This document shows, piece after piece, positions 1 to 12,479 of a DNA stretch of 64,000 nt. The stretch covers positions 526,501-590,500 of the forward strand of contig NC_091115.1 in NCBI RefSeq assembly GCF_024713975.1, given 5' to 3'. The notes under the pieces are model-generated. The model had not been told where the DNA came from. It worked only from the letters and a program-made list of their open reading frames with translations, and made no database searches. The stretch comes from Paralichthys olivaceus. Lineage: Eukaryota; Chordata; Actinopteri; Pleuronectiformes; Paralichthyidae. Numbering within the stretch: the stretch's first letter is position 1; each line of letters starts with the position of its first letter. Position numbers and translations under genes: made by a program.

Positions 1-1178
1 TTTGAATTAACCATTATTATATTTATATCAGGTTGTGTTTCAAGGTGTGTTTTATTCTGAAGGTGTGATGATGAAGATGATGAAGACGATGTAAATCCGT
101 ATCCTATGTTGATTTCTTAACTAAGTAATAAGTAGTAAGTAAATGTTATTTTCATAAGAATCTAAAAAGTCGTCGCCTGACATCCAGTCTCTTTTCACCG
201 CTGCTGTCATGGTAACTGTCAGAGCGCCGCGGCGGCAGAGATGCTGCGGCTCAGCATCTGATGATGAACTGGCTCTTTTGGCCGAGTCCGGCTGCTGACT
301 GTGCACAGCGGCGCGGTCGACTGCTGACCGAAGCCTCGGCACGCCGCTCTGCTCGGTTATCTGCACAGAGACGAGCTGGAAAACCTCATCGAGGGGAGAG
401 AGAAGAAAAGTCAATACAGCCGCCGCTGCTGCTGATGAGGAGGAGGAGGAGGAGGAGGAGGAGGAGGAGGAGGAGGAGGAGGAGGAGGAGGAGGATGAGG
501 AGGTGACCTTTACAGGAAGCGTGATTCAACAAGTAGCTGATTCTAATCTGAGAAGGAAAAAGACAGAACTGCCCTTTAACTTACAGCAGAGGAGTTCATC
601 AACACACACACACACCACAGGTTTAGCCTTCATGTTGCTAAGCTAACTGTGTGTTTAGAGAAACGTGTTCGACACCGGAGCTAAGAACATGGCGTTTGTC
701 TCGTGGGTGGAGCCAAACCGTCGTTATTGCGTTACATTGACAGGCTCCTTCGAAGCTGCGATGGGTGGATCCTGCTCGGGCTAACCTTTCCCAGGATTCC
801 TTGCACTTCAGTGACTGTATTAAGTGACGCTAACATCAGTTCAACTGAAACCAACGGTACACATGAAAAACCAAACCCCCGAAGCCTTTTCGACAGCGAC
901 AAGATTCAGACAGTCTCCGTTGGACCCTCGCGACCGACGAGCCGACTGCATCCTCCAGATGTGGAAACAGCTCTATGGTTAAGAAAGTGTGGCGTCCAAC
1001 GAGGTCAAAGGTCAGTGCAGGAAGAAGAGGATCCTTCAACTTACACAACATGAAACTACATCCTGTGAGTGACATCATCACTGAGCATCACAACCTGCTT
1101 CATCTGTGACGCTGCCTCCACCAGGCTGAGCTGTGTAAATACCACCTTCACCAGAACCCAGTCACCTGCCTCCCTCTA

Positions 1179-1182
<4 letters not shown>

Positions 1183-1256
<74 letters not shown>
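1183..1256. repeat. (GT)37 microsatellite
   Basis: Perfect dinucleotide run of 74 bp in the inferred phf21b intron 2. Confidence 0.97.
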
Positions 1257-1258
<2 letters not shown>

Positions 1259-3974
1259 TCTGACAGTGAAAACACTCTGACGTCCATGAAACTGCAACAA
1301 TTAACTTCAGGTCTGCGTGAAATTGAGCGATGACACGGACTCTTGCTGAAAACACCAGCAGCACAAAGGGCAGAAGACGACGCCCGTAAACAAAACCTGC
1401 AAATTACTGAGGCGCAGCGTCGCTTTGTCGGCACAAACATCGTCTTCAGACAGAGGAGCCGGCTCGGTGCAGTTTCTGAATCATTACAGCGATTTTCATG
1501 GTTCTTTGAGGAGGATGATCCGCCCGCTGACGCTCCCTGAAGGGAGGACTGATGAAGGTGAGGATGTTTCCACCTGACGACGACTTAACTCTCTGGAGAC
1601 GAGAGAAGGAAGAAGAAAGTTCAACACGAGGCCACGGCCTCAGTGTGAGTCTGTTCCTGGTGTCACGACACCTGAGAGGATACGTCTGTGGTCATGTGAT
1701 TACAAAACTGAAGACGACAACGAGGAAAGTGCGACAGAATCTAAGTTACTACAAATACAGAAGCAACGCTGAAACTTCTTGAAAGAAAAAACTGAATTTA
1801 CTTAATTATACAAGAAAAAATATGATTTCTTATACTTATGACACATATTATCACCAAAACATCATATAATGATAAATTCATAAAAGTTTTAAGTTATTAT
1901 ATTGTTTAATATGGACTTCATTTTGAGATAAAGTTATAAAATACACAGAGGTACATGAATCTGACACTAGAAAATAGATCATTAGTAGTTAAGGTCAAAG
2001 GTTAAAACAGAACGGTGTCTTTAGTTTTACATAAATGTAGAAGCTCTTCAGTGTTTCTATAATTAAAGAATAAAAGAATACGAGCTGAAACATTAGGAAG
2101 GACAAATCAGATTTCACTTGTAAATAAAGATAAATAGTGTTTTAGAGGATTTGCAGAACAACAGTGTGAAGACTGCTCCAGGTTAATTCTCTGGGAAATG
2201 ATACGTCACATGTAAATGTGTTGGTGAGCGACTGACAGTGTGATTTATGTCGTATTCATCCGTCTGTGCAGCGCGTGAATTATGACCCTGCTCAGATTTA
2301 AAAACAGAAGATGCAGTGTTGGTCCCTCGTTTGTCTACAAACTGTTGCTGCGAGCAGAAAGATGACAGAGTGTTTAGAGGGAAGCAGCAGCGCAGCAGTC
2401 AACACGGGTTAATTCATCGCAGCCTCTCTGCTGCTGCTGCGGCGGCGGCCGAGCCACGTCAGCACTTTCCTCTCAGTCTCTGGAAATCACTGTTTGCTGT
2501 TGGGTAATAAGGAGCTGTCACACGACGGCTGCAGGAAGACACAGAACCAGGCCGACGCCACGGGGGGGGGCCTCAGCAACCTGTTCACCAACAACTGAAC
2601 GCTCTGTGACTCAGTGACTTCTCAGGTGCAACGCCCCGAGACGTGAACTTCTGTGAATCTTCTCATGATGATGTTTAAATCAAAGATTCCCTCCTGTTCT
2701 ACAAAAGTGACAACAGAGTGTCTCGGACACAGGCGCCGCCATCTTGAGATTTTGTCGTCATTTGCAGTTAGAGTCTGAGCAGCAGTGATGGAGGAGTGGT
2801 CCCACCCATTCAGGCACCTGACCAATCCTGAGTCAGTGTCAGCTGTCAATCATGACGTCTCAGCTGTTTAATATCAATGATTCAAACGAAGTGATCGGAG
2901 AAACTGGAGAGAGAAGAACGAGCTGAAAGACACAAACATGCAGATGTTTCCTGACAAACTGAAGATCTACGTCCTTCCTTCCTCTGTCAGCAAAGTTTTT
3001 TAACTTTCTTCCTCCTGTGAGGTTTTCAAACTGGACGTGAAGACGAGCTTCGTGTTTGTCGGAGCAGCTGCAGCCGGCAGCGTCGCTGAGCAGCGCTGCC
3101 CTCCCTCAGGAAGAGTCATCGCAGGGCTTCCTGCCACGTTGCTCTTAATTAAAGCCGAGCGCGCCTCCAGTGATGATTAAAAAGTCTGCAAACAAAAAAA
3201 CTACGAGAGGATGAGTCGCTGCCGCCGCAAGAGCTGGATCTGAATCTGAGTTCATGTTGCGATGATAAACAGCAGCTCTGCACTCGTCTGACTGACGGCT
3301 AACGTCATGTGACACTCGGGTCACGTGTCCAGTCAGGGACTCTAAACTGCTCCTCTTCCTCTTCAGCTTAAAAAGTTGAGTTTGAAGGTTCGGACTTGAG
3401 AAAGTCACAGACGCTTCTTCAGAACCCGTGAACAGTTGGACGCTGGATGTTAAACACGTGATCTGTGACCACGAGACGACATTCTGACAACACACTGAGA
3501 CATCCGTCCTGAGACGTCTGACGTGTTCACACCTGGTGTTAAAATGTGTCCTGAATGTGTCTCCTGTGATCCCATCTCACCCCCCCGCTCCACATGCAAT
3601 TAACACGTATGTCATTTGTGCTAAAGACCAAACAATGTTGTTTAGAGTCCGTCTGAGAGATCCACTGTGACATCATTTCTCTGTGGACACCAGTGCAAAA
3701 TGAAAAGGATCCAACAAATCAAGTGGTTGTTTGTTCCACATTTAAATTCAGGACTTTTGCATGTAACGGAGTATTTTTACTGTGTACAAATGTAACGGAG
3801 TATTAATATGATCCAGTAATGTAACGGAGTATTAATGTGTCAGTATAGTCACTTTAATTGACTTAATGAAGTACATGATGTGTTTGAGGAACTTTACTGT
3901 GTTGTAAAAAAACTACTCAGGTTATTTTCCTTCATTTTTTAAGAAGAAGAGTCTAAATCGAGAGATTTGTTCAA

Positions 3975-4012
<38 letters not shown>

Positions 4013-6679
4013 CTGAAGGGATCCTGGGTAATTTACTACCCTCCGCTCTGTAGAACCAGAGTTAGTCCAGAAACAAATCCCTGAACCTGCTGCTGGTTTA
4101 ATCAGCGCTTCAGGAGCCAGTAATGAGACGTCCTGGGATTAGAGTTTGGTTTCAGCCGCTGAGAAAGTTCACCTGCTCACTGGCGACCATGAGAGAAACG
4201 AGGCCGCCCTACGTCTGCGGCTGAATGTGACACCGCTTCCTGTAGCGCTTCCCCCTCGTCCAGCAGGAAGCGACCAGCAGCTTCTCAAACGTCCAATTAC
4301 AGAGTTAATGTACGAGCAGAAAGACAATTAGACCAGGTGTCGTCTTCAGAGTACTTTAAATCCTTCGAAGACTGTCCAAGTCTGTGACAGTTTCCTCTAA
4401 CGAACTCTCACAGGTCCTGAATAATTCTCAGAGAGACGATGTGATTGACCTGCAGATAAACTTCACATACAGCACGTTACTTCATGTTCACTCATCCTGA
4501 ACTGACCTGGTTTCCTGTGTGAACTCACTGGCTGACGTCCCACAGAGTGACACACAGGAAGCAGAGCAGCTGCTCACAGCTGGAAAATCAAAAAAACATT
4601 TTTTGTGAAACTGAAGCAGCAAAAAAAAATCCTGCAGGAAATCACTTGGACTGTTTTTTCACGGACGTTCTGTTAAAGTGACGATTTTTAAATGAATGGA
4701 TCAACAGAGAAACTGAAGAGTCGCACTGAAACAAAAGAAATATATAACTGTGAACATAAATATATAAAAACAACAAAGCTTTAACGAGCTTTACACTCTG
4801 AATGTGTAAGAAGCAGGCGTATCCATGGTTACAGATGCTGCCTCTAATAGGACTTTACTCCTGACATTGGAAATCTTTCACGTCATGCACCTGGGCTCTT
4901 AAACAAAAGAAACTCGATGGCTTTACTCCAGAAACTGAATAAAACTAGTTTTAAAAAGATGTTTTGAGACATAAATCCACTTAAGAAGCTGCTAACTCAG
5001 TGATCGATGACGATCTGCTTCAGGGAATGAATACAAACAAACTGCAACCAGAGCAGAAACGTCTGTTAAAGAAGAAAAAGGAAAACAACGTCTCTCTCCA
5101 CCTGAGGAGTCGTAACAAACTGGGCCCATGATGCAACAGAGAGCAAGTGGAGCAGAATGAAAAAGAATCAATGAATCCATTCTTCTTCAAGGGCCAACAA
5201 CACGACCATCATGGATGAAGGTCGATCGGCAGCACGGAGAGGAACAGAGAGACCTTGATAGTGAATGTGAACATACGAGGAGGAGATTGAAGATTCAAGA
5301 GCACGTCACATCTATTTCTACTCTGCTCCAGTTTATTAAAACTGTTTTCAGACCTGCACTGAAGTCCTGACATGTCCCTGACATGTCCCTCACATGTTCC
5401 TGATGTGTTCCTGACGTGTCCCTCACATGTTCTGCAGGTTCTGTATGTGAGAACAAATGTCTGAGTCAGTGTCTCTGGACATGTTCTGGATCTTCTCCTG
5501 CAGCCTCTAGTCAAATGTAAAATGAAAACAGCAGGAAAACATCTGGAAACTTCCCAGTGAGCGAGTGGACGTGTTGACAGGTTTCTAACACGTGACATCT
5601 CTACACAGCAGAATTTAAACGTCATGTCCTGCCTCTAGTTCTCATGGGTATTACAATCCTACACAGTCCGTACCCACCAGACTGAAGAACGCAGATTTCT
5701 GTGCCTCATTTTGGAGCCTGATCTCTGAAAAAGCTTCTCTGCTACAGGCAACAGAAACATCCCCACACATGACTAGTTAACATGACACTCTGGTGGAAAC
5801 ACACTCCACACGTGGCTCTGGTTCCGTAATGTTAGCATAAAGTTAACTAGCAGCTACCTCGAACTCCAGTCGACACCACAACAAAACACCAAAAGCTCCA
5901 CGGTCAAAGTGTGTCTGCATTTCACGTGGAAGGATTTGAAAAGGATTCAGGCTGAAGGGAGAAACACAGAAACATGTGAAAGCAGAGCGACGCTCCGTGT
6001 TTGACTGTTAACGTGACGTGTGAGCGTTAAATTACTGTAGCTGTGTTTCTTACTTGTTGTACACGTGTTTCTTGTTTCTGATGCAAGAGGCTTCCTCACT
6101 TCTATTATTACGTTCTTCTGAATTTAATGGAAACGTGTTTTGGATTTATTTACATTTGTATATTGACGTTTATTTGAAACTGTTCCCAGTTCAGGTTTTA
6201 AACTTAAAAATAAGCTATTGTCATGAACCGTCGTTTTCTGTTTTAAAAGTACTGATGTAGCATCAGTACGGAAAAAAACTAATGTTGCTCAACTCTCCTG
6301 TCTCAGTGTCACATGTGCACAGACAGAAGAAGAAGAAGCAGGATGGTTGACAACATGGACTCCAGGTCCAGAGAGAGAAAGTTCCCTCCATCACAGGCCT
6401 CAGACTGTGACCATGAAACGACCTCCAGGCCGTCGCCTCCTTCGCCTCCTCCGTCACACGTGTCTCAGTGTTTCTGTTACGCTCGCTGGCTAATGAAAGT
6501 TGGGGGAGTTGAGTTTCTGAGCAGACGTTGTCTTCCTGTCTGATCTCAGGTTGTGTTGTCGGACGTTGATGCTCACACGTGTGCGGAGGAAAAGCAAAGG
6601 TCACGTTTTCTGCTGCGAACACAGAAGGAGGAGAAAGAACGCAGGAGGAGTGATTCAAAGCGAGGTGGCCGAGCTGCTG

Positions 6680-6835
6680 CTGACTGGGCTTTCTGTGTCT
6701 CTCTCTTTTCTCTCCGCCTGCCTCCCCTCCCCCCTCCAAACCAAAAACAGCATCAAAGCAATCAAAATGGTAATGTTCGGCATGAATGAGGCCCATCCCC
6801 CCCTCCTCCACCTCCTCCTGCACGAAACTCTGCAG
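6680..6835. promoter_or_regulatory. candidate conserved non-coding element in phf21b intron 2
   Basis: Non-repetitive block of mixed composition next to the 11-bp minisatellite, containing CATCAAAGCAATCAAAATGG and a GCATGAATGAGGCCCAT core. Neither strand gives a coherent spliced reading frame. It has the look of a vertebrate conserved non-coding element, but conservation could not be tested here. Confidence 0.3.
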
Positions 6836-6992
6836 ACTTTTCTCCTCTCCATGTTGGAGGGGGGGGGGGCAGGACCACCCCCTTCTCTCTCTCAAAATGG
6901 AAGCTTCCACTACCAAACTGAGAGAAGAAGAATGAGGAGAAAATACTACAGCACAAACATCAGGAACGAGAGGGAGGAGGTGGAGAACAGAT

Positions 6993-8257
6993 ACTGACAG
7001 AACACTGACAGACCACAGACAGAACACAGACGGAACACTGACAGAACACAGACAGAACACTGACGGAACACTGACAGAACACTGACAGAACACAGACAGA
7101 ACACAGACAGAACACTGACAGAACACTGACAGAACACTGACGGAACACTGACGGAACACTGACGGAACACTGACGGAACACTGACAGAACACTGACGGAA
7201 CACTGACAGAACACTGACAGAACACTGACAGAACACAGACAGAACACTGACAGAACACTGACAGAACACAGACAGAACACTGACAGAACACAGACAGAAC
7301 ACAGACAGACCACAGACAGAACACAGACAGAACACAGACAGAACACAGACAGAACACTGACAGAACACAGACAGAACACTGACAGAACACTGACAGACCA
7401 CTGACAGAACACAGACAGAACACTGACAGACCACTGACAGAACACAGACAGACCACTGACAGAACACAGACAGAACACAGACAGAACACTGACAGAACAC
7501 TGACAGACCACAGACAGAACACTGACAGAACACTGACAGACCACAGACAGAACACAGACAGAACACTGACAGAACACTGACAGAACACAGACAGAACAGA
7601 CAGAACACAGACAGAACACTGACAGAACACTGACAGAACACAGACAGAACACTGACAGAACACTGACAGAACACTGACGGAACACTGACGGAACACTGAC
7701 AGAACACTGACAGAACACTGACGGAACACTGACAGAACACTGACAGAACACAGACAGAACACAGACAGAACACTGACAGAACACTGACAGAACACAGACA
7801 GAACACTGACAGAACACAGACAGAACACAGACAGACCACAGACAGAACACAGACAGAACACAGACAGAACACAGACAGAACACTGACAGAACACAGACAG
7901 AACACTGACAGAACACTGACAGACCACTGACAGAACACAGACAGAACACTGACAGACCACTGACAGAACACAGACAGACCACTGACAGAACACAGACAGA
8001 ACACAGACAGAACACTGACAGAACACTGACAGACCACAGACAGAACACTGACAGAACACTGACAGACCACAGACAGAACACAGACAGAACACTGACAGAA
8101 CACTGACAGAACACAGACAGAACAGACAGAACACTGACAGAACACTGACAGACCACAGACAGAACACAGACAGAACACTGACAGAACACTGACAGACCAC
8201 AGACAGAACACTGACAGAACACTGACAGAACACAGACAGAACACTGACAGAACACAG
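6993..8257. repeat. 11-bp minisatellite, about 115 copies
   Basis: The unit is GACAGAACACT with variants GACAGAACACA, GACGGAACACT and GACAGACCACA. Because 11 is not a multiple of 3 and no variant makes a stop on the minus strand, all three minus frames stay open for hundreds of codons. These frames are repeat artefacts, not genes. Every main variant unit contains the hexamer AGAACA or a one-base change of it. It lies in the inferred intron 2 of phf21b. Confidence 0.97.
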
Positions 8258-8860
8258 GATGAGAGCGGAGCTGCAGCTTTTACAGACAAATCCAGTTCCA
8301 TGTGTTTAACTGCAGCAAACAACAAACTGCATTCCACAGGAAATGGCATCGATTGAAGAGGAGCAGAGGAAACTGAGGCCGAGCAGCTGAAACACAGACG
8401 CACGTCTCTGTGGAGAAGCTGGGGCTGATGGGAAGTTGGGTGCTCTGCTGTCGGGCCGGGACCGACCGGCGGGGCGGTGCAGCGGGGGAGGCTGGAGGAG
8501 CTGACCGTGGTGCTGAACACTGGCGCAGCCTCCATCCAGCCTCCAGCTCCGGCTGCACCGACACCGGCACCGGCACCGACACCGGGAACCTGCTGCAAAC
8601 TTCCCGGAAACACTCGCAGGCCGCGCGGTAAAACGCTAAAGGAGAAAAAAGTGAAAGCGGAATGTGGGCGAACCCAAAGGCACCGATCATGTGACCGAGC
8701 AGAACCAGCGACGTGAGAAGTAACGAAGCTTCAGAGAATCAGACGCAGGAATAATGAGACCACGTCAAACTTCAGCCATGATGCCGAGACACACACACAC
8801 ACACAAAATGGACGCTAACATTTCTCAACATTACACAACTTTGAGCTGAGGAAGAAGCTG

Positions 8861-8913
8861 CAACACAACAACAACACAACAACAACAACACAACACAACA
8901 ACACAACACAACA
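8861..8913. repeat. CAACA/CAA low-complexity repeat
   Basis: Degenerate ACAACA run of 53 bp in phf21b intron 2, close to the microexon. Confidence 0.9.
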
Positions 8914-8973
8914 GTGCAGCAGGAGTCTGCTCCGAACAATGAAAGTTGATGTTAGCAGCAGAGCGGCCATGAA

Positions 8974-9008
8974 GAGGAGGAGGAGGAGGAGGAGGAGGAG
9001 GAGGAGGA
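8974..9008. repeat. (AGG)n triplet run beside the phf21b microexon
   Basis: Purine triplet run on the plus strand, so CCT-rich on the transcribed strand. It lies 30 bp downstream of the microexon donor within intron 2. Confidence 0.9.
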
Positions 9009-9038
9009 TGCTGGTAAAGTTTCCTGGCTGTCTGTTAC

Positions 9039-9560
9039 CTGTGGGTCCTGCTTCATCTGGGCAACTACTTCACGGGCCTGACGGAGCAGCGGCCGGAGGA
9101 ACCAGCTCAGGAACCGGGGAGGCTCAGAGGAGAAGTGCCCGAAGTTTAGTGTGTGTGTGCGGGGGAAACAAAGCGGGGCTGACGGCCACAGACAACCAGC
9201 CCGGATCCTCATAAATATTCAGGTCGCGTCCTGATCTCCACACACCACCTCCTCCTCCTCCTCCTCCTCCTCCACCGCATCACAGCTTCAAATTCCCCCA
9301 GAAAACAGCTCCCACCGCCGGGCAAACTACTCCCCGAAGTGGCCTGGACCACAGCGGAGGAGGAGGGAGACGGTAGAAGGCGACACGAAGCCCCGGAGCC
9401 CGGAGCCGGCGGAGCGGCAGCGGCAGCTCCGGCGGCTCCGGGAGAGCTCCCCTCTCCCTCCCCGTCACTCTCTCCTCCTCTCAGGAACAACACCATGTTT
9501 CTTTACCTGATGACATTGGAGCTCCACTTTCAGCGCCTCGTGCAGGCCCTGTAGTTCCAT
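9039..9560 (-). CDS. phf21b: phf21b, PHD finger protein 21B, first two coding exons (5' partial gene)
   Basis: Coding exons are 9507-9560 and 9039-9077, both phase 0. The first encodes 18 residues starting MELQGLHEALKVELQCHQ and ends at CAG|GTAAAG. The second is a 39-nt microexon encoding AREVVAQMKQDPQ and ends at CAG|GTAACA. PHF21 proteins start with MELQ...EALKVE...HQ followed, in PHF21A, by KLVAQMKQDPQ, so the family is clear. The PHF21B assignment rests on synteny: as in human 22q13.31, the gene lies on the minus strand, divergent from nup50 and next to kiaa0930. The family reads unmodified histone H3 through a PHD finger and works with LSD1/CoREST-type repressor complexes in the nucleus; those domains lie in exons beyond the left edge. 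The rest of the window to position 1 would be intron 2, and I found no further exon there. The start codon follows the family start, but an in-frame ATG at 9725 has no stop before it. Confidence 0.86.
9247..9273. repeat. (CTC)n triplet run in phf21b intron 1
   Basis: Nine CTC triplets between the two phf21b coding exons. Confidence 0.9.
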
Positions 9561-9947
9561 GTCCCCGCCACAAATACACTTTTCTCGCACTTTCGCCGCC
9601 GCCGCCGCCGCAGAGTTCCCGGAGAGGAAACAGTTTTTCGGGCTCAACAACAAGAACAACTCCTCAGCTGCAAGTTCTCTGTTCGCAGCCCAGGACTCAT
9701 CACACACTTTCCGCCCCGCGCACAAAAGTGCTCCAAACCCGGCGAGAGCGGCTCCGCGCCCGGCTGGTTCCTCCCCGGAGCTCGGCCCAACGTCGACGGG
9801 TCCCGGCGGGCGGCGACCGGCGGGTTCCGTCGGTAATTTTAAGTTGAAACGCGGGGACTATATTTTGTCCGAGTGCGCGGCTTGATTTCACTTTGCCTCG
9901 GGAAAAGTTGCGCTGCGGCTGTCAATGGTAATTCTGAAGTTCCCGGA

Positions 9948-9950
<3 letters not shown>

Positions 9951-10016
<66 letters not shown>
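9951..10016. repeat. (GA)n microsatellite upstream of phf21b
   Basis: 66-bp GA run with one GT interruption at the upstream boundary of the CpG-rich phf21b promoter region. Confidence 0.95.
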
Positions 10017-10018
<2 letters not shown>

Positions 10019-10516
10019 CCCCTCCCAACAGTCATGCGCAGTGAGTCACTCTATATAAAGTATTATTGTAATGTTATAAAAACTAGAATCATGTTGTTCA
10101 GTCGTATTTCAGAAGAGACATGTTTATTATGAAATTAAATCACGAGAATAAAAAGCAAAGAAACATAAACACAAATAATACAACACTATCAAACAATGAG
10201 TGTGTGGACGAGTTATTGAAAACTGCATCAAAACCCTGAGAGATCCTCAGCTTCAATCCCCATGATTACATTAATGTTATAAACTTTCCACTTCCTCTAA
10301 TTAACATATTAAAGTCTGCGATTCAGGAGTCAGAGTCACAAGTGCAAAGAAAAACACAATACACACGATATGCTGTGGGTCAAAGGTCAACAAATAAAAT
10401 ATAAAATATATTTTCTCTTTACTCATCATCAATATCTTGATATCTAACGTCTGTAAACAGTCTCCTGTACATGTGCATTTATAAAGAGTTATAAACAGGC
10501 CAAATGAGCTAATACT

Positions 10517-10520
10517 TTAT

Positions 10521-10558
<38 letters not shown>

Positions 10559-10560
10559 TA
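10517..10560. repeat. (TA)n microsatellite
   Basis: AT-only dinucleotide run of about 44 bp. It is followed at 10563-10600 by a TTCATTAGGTAC motif resembling the ends of common fish interspersed repeats. Confidence 0.9.
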
Positions 10561-12479
10561 CACACTCAGACGTCACTTCATTAGGTACAGCTGTACAATT
10601 ACACTTACTGTGCTGAATAAACACATTGAACTGATCTGATGCGTTGAAGACAGATCTAACTGTGATCTGTTGATGATTTTACAGATGTACGTCCAACATG
10701 AAGAGTTCCTCTGTTTCAACACTGTCGTAACATGTGGGTGAACATTCAGGAGATTAAGTTATTCTAGCTCATCCTAATCTTAATCCAGACTGACACGTGG
10801 GTGTTTATGGAACATGAGTCTGAAAAGCTTCAGACTGAACTGAGACAACAGAAGAAGAAACGAGGAAGAAATAAAACCATCTTCATCTCCTCTTCTTCAT
10901 CTCCTCTTCATCTTGTCTTCTTCTTGTCCCTCTCTCTCTCTTCCCGCCCTCTGGACACACGCTGAGCTGCTATTGGCTGAAGCTGCTGCTTCAGTGGTGA
11001 GAGGCCAGCAAATCGAGGGGGGATGAGCCAATCAGGAGTTGTGAGAGCGGAGGGACGGGTGTCAGGACCAATGAGCATTAGAGGATGCACAGTGTGGGCG
11101 GGGCCACAGGCAGCAGTGTGAGTTGATGAAGAAGAGACAGAAGAAGTTGAACTGTGATAGAACACAGTCAGTGTGTGTGTGGACACAACATGGCGGCCGT
11201 GGTAGATTCCGAGGTGACGTCCACTGTCTCCAGCTCCAGAGGATTCTACTGGAGAATCTCTGAGAGAACCGAGGGCAGAGTTCTGGCTCCTTTTTCACTA
11301 TGGTGCTCAAAACGTATTTAAATGAAAACCTGGAGGTGACACAGATGTTTCACGTCACTCTGGTTCATGTGACCTCCGCTGTCACCACGTCAGGGCTCAG
11401 AAGAAAACCTGTAGATGGTTCAAAACCTAAAGCCTTTTATTTTGTAGGTTTCAGGAGCTGCAGATATAATAAAGTAGAAGATATAAAGTAGAAGCTGATG
11501 TCTCTGTTGAAACAGCAGCTGGAGAGTCGACAGAACTGAAATATTTCTTCCTCCAATCAGAGGAAGACATGAACTCAGACAGATTTGATATCAGCTGGAT
11601 GTTCGTCTTTATCCGATCGTCCGCCCCGGCCAGGCCTGGACCGACCATCTGTCCGTGCTGGCAGCAGCCACTGGAGGCAGGCCGGTCCTGGACCCGGCCG
11701 AGGTCGTCATTCACAGGAAGCGTTTCACAAGCTGCTCGACTGGACGCTGACACACAAACACACAGACACACAACTTTGTTCTGCCCCAGAGTTGACATCA
11801 ATAACCACTCTGACATTCTGAGTCTCTTTGTGTCGGAGTTTGTTTGGTGATACATGTTCACAGATGTTCTTTATTGTCTCACTCACATTTTAAAGTTAAG
11901 TTGAGGTGAATAACTTACCGTCTCTGCTCTGGATGGCTTTCATAACACAGCACCTGAAAAAGGAGAAGAGGAAAAACCCTTAAGAACAAAAACCACGAGA
12001 ATAAAAACTAGATCAGAGACAATTAAAACCAACCTCAGGCCGACAGAAAAAACACAGGTAAAGTAATATATAAAGTAAATACATTTGTTCTTCAGTGAAA
12101 AGCAGTTTGAGGAGTTGGAAGAAGAAATCCCAGCAGTGGGTCGTCTTTATTGACGAGCAGCTCGCAGTGAGCGTGATGAGCCGGCGGTTGGAGATTAGAA
12201 GCTCTTTCATTATTTGTTCTGAATATGTTCTGCTCTGAGCTGCAGTGTAATTAAGAGTCAATAACAAAGCACAGTCTCACAGATAGATGACGATGAGGAG
12301 GAGGAAGGAGGCAGTGTGTTTATTTCCAAATGAACCTTCTCATTTTTCATTTAGCTGCAGGAGGAACCTGCTGCACACACACCTCTGAACGAACACGTGG
12401 CACAAACAGGTGGACAGCTGAGGTCTAACATCAGCGACACTCTCCATCACTGTAGAGCTGCTCTGACATTTTTATTTGT

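Larger units (their letters stand above)
1..6992. other. phf21b intron 2 (inferred), no exon recognised
   Basis: About 7 kb between the left edge and the 11-bp minisatellite. It contains only short repeats: an AGG triplet run at 438-494, (GT)37 at 1183-1256, (GT)15 at 3979-4008, and 12-bp degenerate repeats at about 5365-5430. I searched the minus strand for the next expected phf21b exon, which encodes a DLKKQLHE-type segment, and did not see it. That exon is therefore probably beyond the left edge. Confidence 0.55.
8400..9950 (-). promoter_or_regulatory. phf21b: CpG-rich promoter and 5' UTR region of phf21b
   Basis: CpG-dense sequence surrounds the first two coding exons of phf21b and extends upstream of the start codon to about 9.95 kb, where a (GA)n tract begins. 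The rest of the window's intergenic DNA is AT-rich and CpG-poor, so this stands out as an island. No TATA box was seen. The exact transcription start and any upstream non-coding exon cannot be fixed from sequence. Confidence 0.6.

Noticed and set aside
261-506. 81-codon plus frame ending in poly-Arg
   Set aside because: Its C-terminal half is a translated AGG triplet run; no family or splice evidence.
6263-8613. Minus-strand open frames of 431, 555 and 656 codons
   Set aside because: They are translations of the 11-bp GACAGAACACT minisatellite in three frames. They consist of CSVSVLSVF repeats, have no splice support and lie within an intron.
11190-11310. ATGGCGGCC... start-like sequence as a first exon
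   Set aside because: The frame gives no known protein and I could not find matching downstream exons; the GCGGCC context alone is not enough.
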